A stretch of 64,000 nucleotides of DNA from Solilutibacter silvestris (GCF_002895945.1 NZ_NPZB01000002.1:558001-622000), one strand, 5' to 3'; positions 7,848 through 14,025 are shown, counted from the stretch's first letter. Notes: generated by a model from the letters alone, not told the origin. Program-made: numbers and translations.

Positions 7848-7993
7848 CCGCGCCTTCGATGACTTCCACCGAGTCCAACCTATTCACGGCAATGGCCGGC
7901 GACCTGGTGTTGCGATTCGGCGACGTTCACGCCGGGCTTTATGAAGCCCTGAACCGCATGGCGCAAGAGCGTGCGAAGGTTGGTGATGCTTGA
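7844..7993 (+). CDS. Hypothetical phage-element protein, 49 aa
   Basis: A short open frame starting with ATG that overlaps the end of the gpI-like gene (ATGA) and runs to TGA at 7991. The protein begins MTAPSMTSTESNLFTAM and contains GDLVLRFGDVHAGLYEALNRM. The overlaps at both ends, with the next gene's TTG start inside its stop (TTGA), and filling of an otherwise empty 140 bp support it. No family recognised. Confidence 0.5.
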   Translation: MTAPSMTSTESNLFTAMAGDLVLRFGDVHAGLYEALNRMAQERAKVGDA

Positions 7994-8574
7994 ATGTCTC
8001 CGAGATTTACGCGGCACTGGCCGCGATCGATGCCGCACTCGACGCCGGACGCATCACGCTAGAGGACTATCGCGGCATGCTCGCGGATCGCCTGCTTGAG
8101 CTCGTCCGCGCGGCGGACAAGTCCCCCGAAGGGCGCGCAATGCTCGTAGAACAGCGCAAGCGCGCAATGTTGGCGATCAATGGCAAGGACGAAAGCCTGA
8201 AAGACTTGGACGTTGACTATGCCGACCGCGCCTATGGCTGCATGGTTGTGTTAGTTATCGACCAAGTGCAGGCCGGTCGTAAAGCGCAAGGGCGCGGTCG
8301 CTACGAGCACCAAGAGCACGAATTCGCACGGGCGCGACTCGCATCGATTTGTGCGGCCACGGATTTGGCTTGCGTCCTGCTTGAAGCCTACGCATGGCCC
8401 GGCGATGACGTGTCCACCGCCGACACTTTCAACCATCGCGAGGCATGGGATCGCGCAAGCAAGGCTGGCATTAAGGCGCGTGAGTTGCAAAGCCGCATCG
8501 GCGCAAAAGTGACTCCGCGAGTCGATCAATCATTTGTTCCGCGTCATGTCACCGGAAATGGCGGTGCTTCTTGA
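7990..8574 (+). CDS. Hypothetical phage-element protein, 194 aa
   Basis: Unrecognised, largely helical soluble protein (IYAALAAIDAALDAGRITLEDYRGMLADRLLELV at the N-terminus). The start is taken as TTG at 7990, overlapping the stop of the 49-aa gene. The next gene also starts with TTG inside this gene's stop region (TTGA), giving a chain of coupled translation into the primase-helicase. This position suggests a replication-related or regulatory role, but no motif proves it. Confidence 0.65.
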   Translation: MNVSEIYAALAAIDAALDAGRITLEDYRGMLADRLLELVRAADKSPEGRAMLVEQRKRAMLAINGKDESLKDLDVDYADRAYGCMVVLVIDQVQAGRKAQGRGRYEHQEHEFARARLASICAATDLACVLLEAYAWPGDDVSTADTFNHREAWDRASKAGIKARELQSRIGAKVTPRVDQSFVPRHVTGNGGAS

Positions 8575-9824
8575 GGCCCGTCGATAAGTTTCTAGCCGCG
8601 CTTCCTGGGCGCTATCGGGGGAATGGTCACGGCAAGTGGAGGTCTGCTTGTCCTGCGCACGGGGGTGACAATCCGGGCGCGCTGGCAATTGCCGAGGGCG
8701 AGAACGGATCTGTTCTGCTTCATTGCCATGCGCATGGGTGCGATGCGGCCGCGATTGCCGAAGCCTTGGGGCTCAACCTGACAGACTTGTTCCCGGAGGA
8801 TACCAAGCGGTCGAGTGCAGGGCGTGGCCGCGAGCAATTCAAGTACCACAACAAGGCAGAGAGGCCGCCCGCCGCCGACGTGACGCAAGAGGGGCAACCC
8901 AAGCGCCGGCTGTTCACGCTGACGCGCTACGGCGAAATCGTGCGCAAACCGACTCAATGGCTGATTCAGGGCTATTTGGTGCAGGACACGACGGCCGGCC
9001 TGATTGCAGCGCCAGGATCGTGCAAATCGTTCATGGCGATCGATTGGGCCTGCCGCGTGGCAACGGGTACGCCATGGAACGGGCGTGCAGTGAAGCAAGG
9101 CGCAGTGTTCTATCTCGCGGGTGAAGGTCATGCCGGTCTGTCCAAGCGCGTTGAGGGCTGGGAAATCGCCAACGGGGTAGATATGAAGTTCGCGCCTTTG
9201 TTCATCTCTAGCGGCATGCCCTTTCTTTGTGACTCGGACAACATCGAGCAAACGATTGAAACGATCGAGGAAGCGGCTGACGCCGTTTTTTTTCAGGCAG
9301 GGGTTGAACCTGCACTAGTCGTCATCGACACGGTGGCGCGCGCCATGAACGGTGCCAACGAAAACGCAACCGAGGACATGGGGCAATTCGTCAATGCCAT
9401 GGACGAGATACGCAAGCGATGGGCCTGCACGGTGCTTTCGGTTCACCACACGGGACTAAGTGAAGGCGGGCGCGCGCGCGGATCAAGCGCCTATGCCGCC
9501 GCATTGGACAGCGATTTTTTCTTGACGAGTGCGGGTGAAGTGGTCCATTTGAAGGCAGGTGAAAAGCACAAAGACTGGTCCACCCCCCGGTCCATCACCC
9601 TAACGAAGGTCGAAGTTGAAACGTCGGTTATTGGTGAGGATGGGAAGCAGGAAACGACCTTGGTGCTGCACGATGCTGCGGGTGCAGTTATGGCGTCTGC
9701 ACTGCAAACGCAGCGGGAAAAGGCCTTGGAGTTGCGGGCGCGCGGCCTTTCACATCGAATCATCGCCGACACCGTTGGAGCATCCAAAACCACAGTACAG
9801 CGATGGCTCAAAGATGCCGCGTAA
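8571..9824 (+). CDS. Primase-helicase-like replication protein (zinc finger + RepA-type ATPase + C-terminal HTH)
   Basis: 417 aa, TTG start. The N-terminus carries a primase-type zinc site (C27, H30, C52, C57 in ACPAHGG ... HCHAHGC). Residues about 130-330 are a RecA-fold RepA/AAA_25 ATPase with a P-loop at 147-153 (APGSCKS) and Walker B VVIDT around D253, followed by VLSVHHTG. The P-loop has Cys where Gly normally precedes the Lys, an unusual but tolerable variant. The C-terminal 40 residues form an HTH (LRARGLSHRIIADTVGASKTTVQRWL) that may bind DNA. It probably starts replication of the excised element; the adjacent TGGTCCA iteron-like cluster, part of it inside this gene, is the likely target. 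Confidence 0.8.
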   Translation: MRPVDKFLAALPGRYRGNGHGKWRSACPAHGGDNPGALAIAEGENGSVLLHCHAHGCDAAAIAEALGLNLTDLFPEDTKRSSAGRGREQFKYHNKAERPPAADVTQEGQPKRRLFTLTRYGEIVRKPTQWLIQGYLVQDTTAGLIAAPGSCKSFMAIDWACRVATGTPWNGRAVKQGAVFYLAGEGHAGLSKRVEGWEIANGVDMKFAPLFISSGMPFLCDSDNIEQTIETIEEAADAVFFQAGVEPALVVIDTVARAMNGANENATEDMGQFVNAMDEIRKRWACTVLSVHHTGLSEGGRARGSSAYAAALDSDFFLTSAGEVVHLKAGEKHKDWSTPRSITLTKVEVETSVIGEDGKQETTLVLHDAAGAVMASALQTQREKALELRARGLSHRIIADTVGASKTTVQRWLKDAA

Positions 9825-9924
9825 CCAGGTGGTCCATTCGGGGGTACTACGTACCCCCCGAAAAGTGGTCCACCCCACATGGTCCACGGACCACTCACAC
9901 ATGGACCGCACTGGTCCATGGACC
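9541..9924. repeat. TGGTCCA iteron-like cluster (candidate replication origin)
   Basis: GGTCCA occurs on the plus strand at 9542, 9577, 9589, 9831, 9867, 9881 and 9913, and on the minus strand at 9902 and 9919; six of the plus copies are TGGTCCA. Two arrangements are repeated: TGGTCCACCCC followed by a second GGTCCA occurs inside the gene (9576-9594) and after it (9866-9886). The last copies form a perfect palindrome GGTCCATGGACC (9913-9924) and an inverted pair TGGTCC/GGACCA (9880-9893). Chance would give well under one such 6-mer here. Location at the 3' end of the replication gene fits an origin bound by that protein. Confidence 0.65.
9840..9858. repeat. Perfect inverted repeat within the iteron-like cluster
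   Basis: GGGGGTAC (9840-9847), a TAC loop, then GTACCCCC (9851-9858). It lies 15 bases after the primase-helicase stop codon and between two TGGTCCA copies. No T-run follows, so it is more likely a protein-binding or strand-exchange site than a terminator. Confidence 0.55.
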
Positions 9925-9949
9925 GCTACAAATTCCAAGGAACAAACCC

Positions 9950-10141
9950 ATGAAGCAATGCATCGCCTGCGGGCGAACCCTGAAACCCCACCGACACGGC
10001 AAGCGCAACCATTGCAGCGGACGGTGTGCTGCATTCGCCCAGCGGCAGCGATTCGTGGCGGTGCGCGAAGCCCGGCGAGAAGCGTATTCCTCGCGTGGAG
10101 GGGGCGCGGAGGCCCGCGATTCCGCACCCCGCGACCCGTAA
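9950..10141 (+). CDS. Small CxxC zinc-binding-like protein, 63 aa
   Basis: The protein starts MKQCIACGRTLKP and has C4-x2-C7 and C22-x3-C26 with His21, a likely zinc knuckle, then a basic Arg-rich tail (FAQRQRFVAVREARREAY). AAGG stands ten bases before the ATG at 9950. An upstream extension in the same frame would cross the TGGTCCA cluster and is not protein-like. Probably nucleic-acid binding; exact role unknown. It closes the replication module. Confidence 0.6.
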   Translation: MKQCIACGRTLKPHRHGKRNHCSGRCAAFAQRQRFVAVREARREAYSSRGGGAEARDSAPRDP

Positions 10142-10318
10142 AAAAGGACATCTAAATCAATGAGTTACAGAATCAGAGGCAGCCCAAAGCCGTGACCCTT
10201 GCCATTGAAAGGCAGGGAATGGGAAATTAAATCCTTATAAATCAAATAGTTATCAATGAAATACGTCCCGTACGGACAGCCGCGCGGAAATGTACCACCA
10301 CCACCCAAGGAACCCCAA

Positions 10319-10876
10319 ATGTCCGACCCAACCCCCGAACAAATCGAAATCGAACGCCTGCGCACCCACAACGCCGCCCTTTTGGACGAGTTGAAGGGTC
10401 TGAAAGCCGACAACAAGCGCCTGGGCGACGAGCTAACGACCGCGCACGGCGAACGTGATGCAGCACTAGCCCAGGTCGAAAGCTTCGCCGTAGGCGATCC
10501 GGTGAAGCGCATGCTGGATGACGTAAGCCCGTGCCCTGACTTGATGAAGCATCTACTCGACCGTGAGGGTTACACGTTCGCCCGCGAGAATGGCGCAATC
10601 GTCATGCGCGACCGCGATAGCAACATCCCGAAGATCATGGACGGAACGACTGAACGTGACATGGCGTTCACCGCCGCTGACCTTTGGGCGGTGCTGGGCG
10701 AGCCGCATAAGTTGCTCGAACAACGAAGCGAGGTCGCGCGCGAGTTTGCATTTACGTTCAAAGCGCCCGCAGTGAATGGCGGTGGCGCTGGCCCATCGCA
10801 CGGGCGCGTTACGTATCCGCCAGCACCAACGCCTGCACCGACACCTACCGCGTCCCCGGCGTTGGGCATTCGCTGA
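10319..10876 (+). CDS. Coiled-coil protein upstream of capsid gene (scaffold candidate)
   Basis: 185 aa. Residues about 8-52 are a clear coiled coil (QIEIERLRTHNAALLDELKGLKADNKRL, heptads with Leu/Ile), the middle is globular, and the C-terminus is a Pro/Ala/Thr-rich tail (PPAPTPAPTPTASP). The ATG at 10319 follows AAGGA; an in-frame ATG at 10256 would add 21 residues. Position directly before the major capsid gene, acidic composition and the coiled coil fit a scaffolding or capsid-assembly protein, but no family was recognised. Confidence 0.6.
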   Translation: MSDPTPEQIEIERLRTHNAALLDELKGLKADNKRLGDELTTAHGERDAALAQVESFAVGDPVKRMLDDVSPCPDLMKHLLDREGYTFARENGAIVMRDRDSNIPKIMDGTTERDMAFTAADLWAVLGEPHKLLEQRSEVAREFAFTFKAPAVNGGGAGPSHGRVTYPPAPTPAPTPTASPALGIR

Positions 10877-10883
10877 ACGAACG

Positions 10884-10923
10884 CCACGCCCGCGCGATTG
10901 ACAAAACGCGGGCGTGGTATAAT
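10884..10923 (+). promoter_or_regulatory. Promoter-like sequence embedded in a palindrome, before the capsid gene
   Basis: A perfect 11-bp inverted repeat CCACGCCCGCG (10884-10894) and CGCGGGCGTGG (10907-10917) has TTGACA (10898-10903) in its loop, and TATAAT (10918-10923) directly follows its right arm. Both hexamers are consensus, but the spacer is only 14 bp, which by itself should make a weak sigma-70 promoter. The palindrome could be an operator for a phage or helper regulator that remodels the promoter. It is the most obvious start for the capsid-terminase transcript. Confidence 0.55.
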
Positions 10924-10937
10924 TCACCTGTCGCAAA

Positions 10938-11037
10938 CCTTGTGGGTTCGCGCAACCGCAACACGCCCTTGTGGGGCATCCGCGCCAGGCAGTAGCCGCG
11001 CCGCGTTCGATCCAATCCATCCCCACAAGGAATCTTT
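10938..11037 (+). promoter_or_regulatory. Capsid gene leader with SD-sequestering repeats
   Basis: The capsid Shine-Dalgarno lies in CCCCACAAGG (11021-11030), seven bases before the ATG. A perfect complement CCTTGTGGGG occurs upstream at 10967-10976, and a second partial one (CCTTGTGGG) at 10938-10946. Either could pair with the ribosome binding site, so the leader may switch between two structures and limit capsid translation until needed. Confidence 0.45.
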
Positions 11038-12033
11038 ATGCCTACTACCGCCACGCGGATCGCGGACGTTATCGTCCCCGATGAATTTACCGACTACATC
11101 ATCCAGAACACCGCCGTGAAATCGGCGCTTGTCGAGTCTGGCTTGTGTGTCCGCAATACCGCCATCGATGCCGAACTGATGGCCGGCTCCGATCAATTCA
11201 CCATCCCGCACTGGAATGACCTGCCCGACGACGAGGCGGACATTATTTCGGATGACCCCGACGTGCTTTCGCAGCCGCACAAGGTGAACGCGGGCAAACA
11301 GGTTGTGCGCAAGAGCTTCCTGCACAATTCGTGGTCAACCATGAACCTTGCAAGCGAACTGTCCGGCAGCGATCCGCGTGCCCGCATTTCGACCCGTGCC
11401 ACTGCCTATTGGACGCGCCAGCTTCAACGCCGCCTTGTCGCCAGCTTGAACGGCATCCTTGCCGACAACGTGGCGAACGCCTCCGGCGACATGGTGAAGG
11501 ACATTTCTGGTGGCGCGGGTGCCGCCGCCGTGTTCGCGGCTCCCGCCGTCATCGATGCAGCCGGCACGTTGGGCGATTCGATGCGCGACGTGGTGGCGAT
11601 TGCCATGCATTCCGACACGTACAAGGTTGCGCTGAAGAACGACATGATCCAGGTGTTGCAGCAGAGCGATGGCGGTTTCATCCATGTGTACCGTGGCCTG
11701 CAGGTTGTGGTCGATGACGGCCTGCCCGTGTCGGCTGGCGTCTACACCACCGCGCTGTTTGGTGCGGGCGCTGTTGCCTACGGCGTCTCCGCGCCGCGCA
11801 TCGCGCTTGGCACCGAAATCGAACGCCGATGGGCGGCAGGTAACGGCGGCGGCATGGATATCCTGCATTCGCGCGTCAACCTTGCCGTGCATCCCAGTGG
11901 CTTTGCGTGGAAGGGCGCGACCATGGCCGGTGCCAGCCCGTCCCTTGCGGAACTTGCACTCCCGGCGAACTGGGGACGCGTGTTCGACCGCAAGAACGTG
12001 AAGCTGGCGTTCCTGAAGCACAAGATCGCCTAA
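11038..12033 (+). CDS. Phage major capsid protein
   Basis: 331 aa, of the Gp13-like/P22-coat-like group of HK97-fold major capsid proteins. Recognisable features are the N-terminal ATRIADVIVPDEFTDYIIQNTAVKSALVESG, the SSD-type acidic stretch (DLPDDEADIISDDPD), ARISTRATAYWTRQLQRRLVASLNG, VVAIAMHSDTYKVALKNDMI, and the repeated VVVDDGLPV/HPSGFAWKG end. Length is normal for the group. Good Shine-Dalgarno AAGGA. It would build the shell of a procapsid; no head protease is encoded nearby, which suits capsids of this type that do not need proteolytic maturation. Confidence 0.85.
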   Translation: MPTTATRIADVIVPDEFTDYIIQNTAVKSALVESGLCVRNTAIDAELMAGSDQFTIPHWNDLPDDEADIISDDPDVLSQPHKVNAGKQVVRKSFLHNSWSTMNLASELSGSDPRARISTRATAYWTRQLQRRLVASLNGILADNVANASGDMVKDISGGAGAAAVFAAPAVIDAAGTLGDSMRDVVAIAMHSDTYKVALKNDMIQVLQQSDGGFIHVYRGLQVVVDDGLPVSAGVYTTALFGAGAVAYGVSAPRIALGTEIERRWAAGNGGGMDILHSRVNLAVHPSGFAWKGATMAGASPSLAELALPANWGRVFDRKNVKLAFLKHKIA

Positions 12034-12065
12034 CGGATAGGGGCGCTGTCGTCGCGGATGGATTC

Positions 12066-12512
12066 ATGGGTTCCATCATCGGCGGCAGTGCCCCGTTTTC
12101 ATACATGGCACGAGCGAACCGCGTTGCAATCGACCGCAAGCCCCCGCGAGGTGCGGAGGACAAAGTGCGGGCATGGGCTAGCGAAGGCACCAACGTGAAG
12201 GGCATCGCCCGAAGCCTTGGCGTATCGCTGGAAACCTTCAATGTCTGGATGGATCGTCACCAATCGCTGCGGGATGCGTTCGAGGAAGGGCGGGAGACAG
12301 AGCGAAAAATGCTCCATTCGGCGCTATACCAGCTCGCCGTAGGCGGCGACAAGATCGCGGCCATGTTCCTGTTGAAGTCACGCCACGGATACCGCGAGGG
12401 CGACCAATCGGAGCAGGCAAACCGGGTGAACGTCACCTTCAACCTGCCCGGCGCGATGCCGTTGGATCAATTCAAGAAAGGGCGGGTGATCGAACATGAT
12501 CCAGACGCTTGA
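12066..12512 (+). CDS. Phage terminase small subunit-like protein
   Basis: 148 aa. Residues about 32-65 form an HTH (KVRAWASEGTNVKGIARSLGVSLETFNVWMDRH), followed by an oligomerisation helix and the typical ending GGDKIAAMFLLKSRHGYREGD seen in many small terminases. It recognises the packaging (pac/cos) site and delivers DNA to the large subunit. Overlaps the large terminase gene by 17 bp. The start could also be ATG 12105 (13 residues shorter); the first ATG after the capsid stop was used. Confidence 0.75.
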   Translation: MGSIIGGSAPFSYMARANRVAIDRKPPRGAEDKVRAWASEGTNVKGIARSLGVSLETFNVWMDRHQSLRDAFEEGRETERKMLHSALYQLAVGGDKIAAMFLLKSRHGYREGDQSEQANRVNVTFNLPGAMPLDQFKKGRVIEHDPDA

Positions 12513-13857
12513 ACTAAACGAATTTCAGCAAGCCGCCATGGCCGTACCGGAGGAACTCGACCTGTTCCTGGGCGGTGGCCGTGGTGGCGGCAAGAGCTAT
12601 GCACTCGCGCTGTTGTGCTTACGTCATGCCGAACAATACGGCAGTGATGCGCGAATGCTTTACATCCGCCGCACGTACAAGGGGCTGGCGGACTTTGAAC
12701 TTGTCTGCCGTGACCTATTCGGCAAGGTGTACGGCACCGCTGCACGCTACAACGCGGCGGAACACGTGTGGCGCTTTCCGAATGGCGCGTATCTCGAACT
12801 GGGCCAGCTTGAAAGTCACGCGGACTATGCGAAATATCAAGGCCGCAGTTTCACCATGTTGCAGGTGGACGAGGCCGGACAATTCCCCGATCCGGGCCTG
12901 TTGGACGTGCTGCGGTCGAACCTGCGCGGCCCGAAGGGGCTACCCATCCGCATGACAGTTGCGGCAAACCCCGGCGGTGCTGGGCATCATTGGCTGGCAC
13001 AACGTTACGTGTTTCGCGCAGCGCCGTGGTCGGCATTCAATGAACCCAAGAGCAAACGCGAATGGGTCTATGCGCCATCCACGTTCGCTGGGAATCACTT
13101 CATCGACCGCGAGCAATACGCCGATCAGTTGGAGTCCGCATGTCCCGACGATCCCGAATTGTTGAAGGCATGGACGGACGGAGACTGGGCGGTCAATCGC
13201 GGCGCTTACTTCGCCGGGTGTCTGGATGAAAACCGCAACGCGGTGGAGCCGTGGGACGAAATTCCCGAAGGCTGGGACGCATACCTTGCGCACGACTTTG
13301 GCAGCGCGGCCCCGAGCGCCACGTATGTGTTTGCGCAGTCACCCGGCGACGAAGTGGGCGGGGTGTTTTACCCGCGCAATAGCCTGGTCATCGTGGACGA
13401 GCTGGCGACGTACAAGGCGGGCAATCACAACCTTGGGCTGGGCTGGACGGTGCCCGTGCTGGCCGATGCAATCAAGGCTATGTGCAAGCGATGGAGCATC
13501 CGCCCTGCGGGCGTGGCGGACGATGCGTGCTTTGCGCGGACGGGACACGGTGCGGGTTCCATCGCGGACGAATTCAGGCAGGCGGGCGTGGCCTTCCATC
13601 CGGCGCGCAAGGCCGACCGCATGAGCGGCTGGAATCGGATGCGGCGTTTGCTCGCGGCAGCGGGCGACCCCGACCGGGCAGGCTTGTACGTAGCGCGGAC
13701 ATGCACGTATTTCTGGGCGACCGTGCCGTATCTCCCGCGCGATCCCAAACGCATCGAGGACATGGATAGCACCGGCCCGGATCATGGTGCCGATGCGGTG
13801 CGCTACGGATGCCTGCGGCAATCGTGGCATGCAGAGGTTAGGCCGCTGCATCTTTGA
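12496..13857 (+). CDS. Phage terminase large subunit
   Basis: 453-aa DNA-packaging motor with both enzymatic domains. The ATPase has Walker A GGRGGGKS (27-34), Walker B MLQVDEA (D125, E126) and coupling motif AANPGG (156-161). The RNase H-like nuclease has acidic residues D267 (HDFGSA), D342/D343 (ADDACF) and D433 (HGADAVRYG). Length is normal and the gene appears intact. In most phages a portal gene follows; here the gene ends 81 bp before attR and nothing follows. An intact terminase with its own small subunit means the element could package its own DNA specifically, if a portal is supplied from elsewhere. Confidence 0.92.
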   Translation: MIQTLELNEFQQAAMAVPEELDLFLGGGRGGGKSYALALLCLRHAEQYGSDARMLYIRRTYKGLADFELVCRDLFGKVYGTAARYNAAEHVWRFPNGAYLELGQLESHADYAKYQGRSFTMLQVDEAGQFPDPGLLDVLRSNLRGPKGLPIRMTVAANPGGAGHHWLAQRYVFRAAPWSAFNEPKSKREWVYAPSTFAGNHFIDREQYADQLESACPDDPELLKAWTDGDWAVNRGAYFAGCLDENRNAVEPWDEIPEGWDAYLAHDFGSAAPSATYVFAQSPGDEVGGVFYPRNSLVIVDELATYKAGNHNLGLGWTVPVLADAIKAMCKRWSIRPAGVADDACFARTGHGAGSIADEFRQAGVAFHPARKADRMSGWNRMRRLLAAAGDPDRAGLYVARTCTYFWATVPYLPRDPKRIEDMDSTGPDHGADAVRYGCLRQSWHAEVRPLHL

Positions 13858-13862
13858 AAAAC

Positions 13863-13882
13863 TTTCCGCGTGACTGTCCGCG
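13863..13882 (+). repeat. Arm-site-like repeat near attR (partner at 4156-4174)
   Basis: TTTCCGCGTGACTGTCCGCG here matches TTTCCGCGTCACGTCCGCG at 4156-4174 with one substitution and one inserted base, in the same orientation. Each copy itself contains TCCGCG twice. One lies 91 bp inside attL and the other 56 bp inside attR, so in the excised circle they flank the core, as lambda-type integrase arm sites do. Confidence 0.5.
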
Positions 13883-13902
13883 TGAGTTTTTGCGGCAGCG
13901 TA

Positions 13903-13933
13903 TAAAAAAGAAAAACCCCTGAAAAATCAGGGG
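13903..13933 (-). terminator. Replacement tRNA-Val terminator supplied by the element
   Basis: Perfect 7-bp inverted repeat CCCCTGA/TCAGGGG (13916-13922 and 13927-13933, AAAA loop on the plus strand), followed on the minus strand by TTTTTCTTTTTT. It sits six bases beyond the tRNA-Val CCA end, inside the element, and takes over from the original terminator now stranded at 3985-4007. Confidence 0.85.
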
Positions 13934-13938
13934 CTTAT

Positions 13939-13989
13939 CTGGTGGGCGGTGCAGGGATCGAACCTGCGACCCTTGCCGTGTGAAGGCAA
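13939..13989 (-). repeat. attR: 51-bp direct repeat within tRNA-Val
   Basis: Identical to 4014-4064. Here the repeat is joined to the tRNA 5' half, so the element-derived 3' part rebuilds a functional tRNA-Val gene. The crossover must lie within these 51 bp, probably in the anticodon stem-loop, the most common site for tyrosine integrases in tRNA genes. Confidence 0.95.
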
Positions 13990-14014
13990 TGCTCTACCGC
14001 TGAGCTAACCGCCC
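13940..14014 (-). tRNA. tRNA-Val (anticodon CAC)
   Basis: 75 nt including an encoded CCA. The acceptor stem GGGCGGT pairs with ACCGCCC; the D arm is TAGCTCAGCGGTAGAG-like; the anticodon stem TTGCC/GGCAA holds the loop TTCACAC (anticodon CAC, reads GUG); the T arm is GCAGG-TTCGATC-CCTGC. Its 3' 50 nt duplicate attL, so this copy is part host and part element but complete. Confidence 0.97.
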
Positions 14015-14025
14015 GGGAGCCGCCC

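Larger units (their letters stand above)
4014..13989 (+). mobile_element. Integrated capsid/terminase-encoding phage satellite-like element in tRNA-Val
   Basis: Boundaries are set by the 51-bp direct repeats; one repeat plus interior is 9,925 bp. All genes read rightward: integrase, two small genes, AlpA-like HTH protein, unknown, frameshifted tail-assembly gpI homologue, two unknowns, primase-helicase, CxxC protein, coiled-coil/scaffold candidate, major capsid protein, small and large terminase. By eye the GC content is lower than that of the flanking genes, and the tightly overlapping small genes are phage-like. Missing: portal, head protease, tail tube, tape measure, tail fibre, lysis genes and a CI-type repressor. 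The gene set recalls capsid-forming phage-inducible islands, which package themselves and borrow tails from a helper, but those normally keep a portal. A collapsed prophage is the alternative. Confidence 0.85.

Noticed and set aside
9541-9924. CRISPR array from the TGGTCCA repeats
   Set aside because: The units are 6-7 bp, irregularly spaced, in both orientations, partly within a gene, and no cas genes are nearby.
11907-12065. Upstream extension of the small terminase into the capsid gene
   Set aside because: This part is a shadow of the capsid 3' end; protein-like sequence begins at the ATG at 12066.
4014-13989. Annotation as a complete, inducible prophage
   Set aside because: No portal, tail tube, tape measure, fibre, lysis or repressor gene can be recognised; a 10-kb length is too short.
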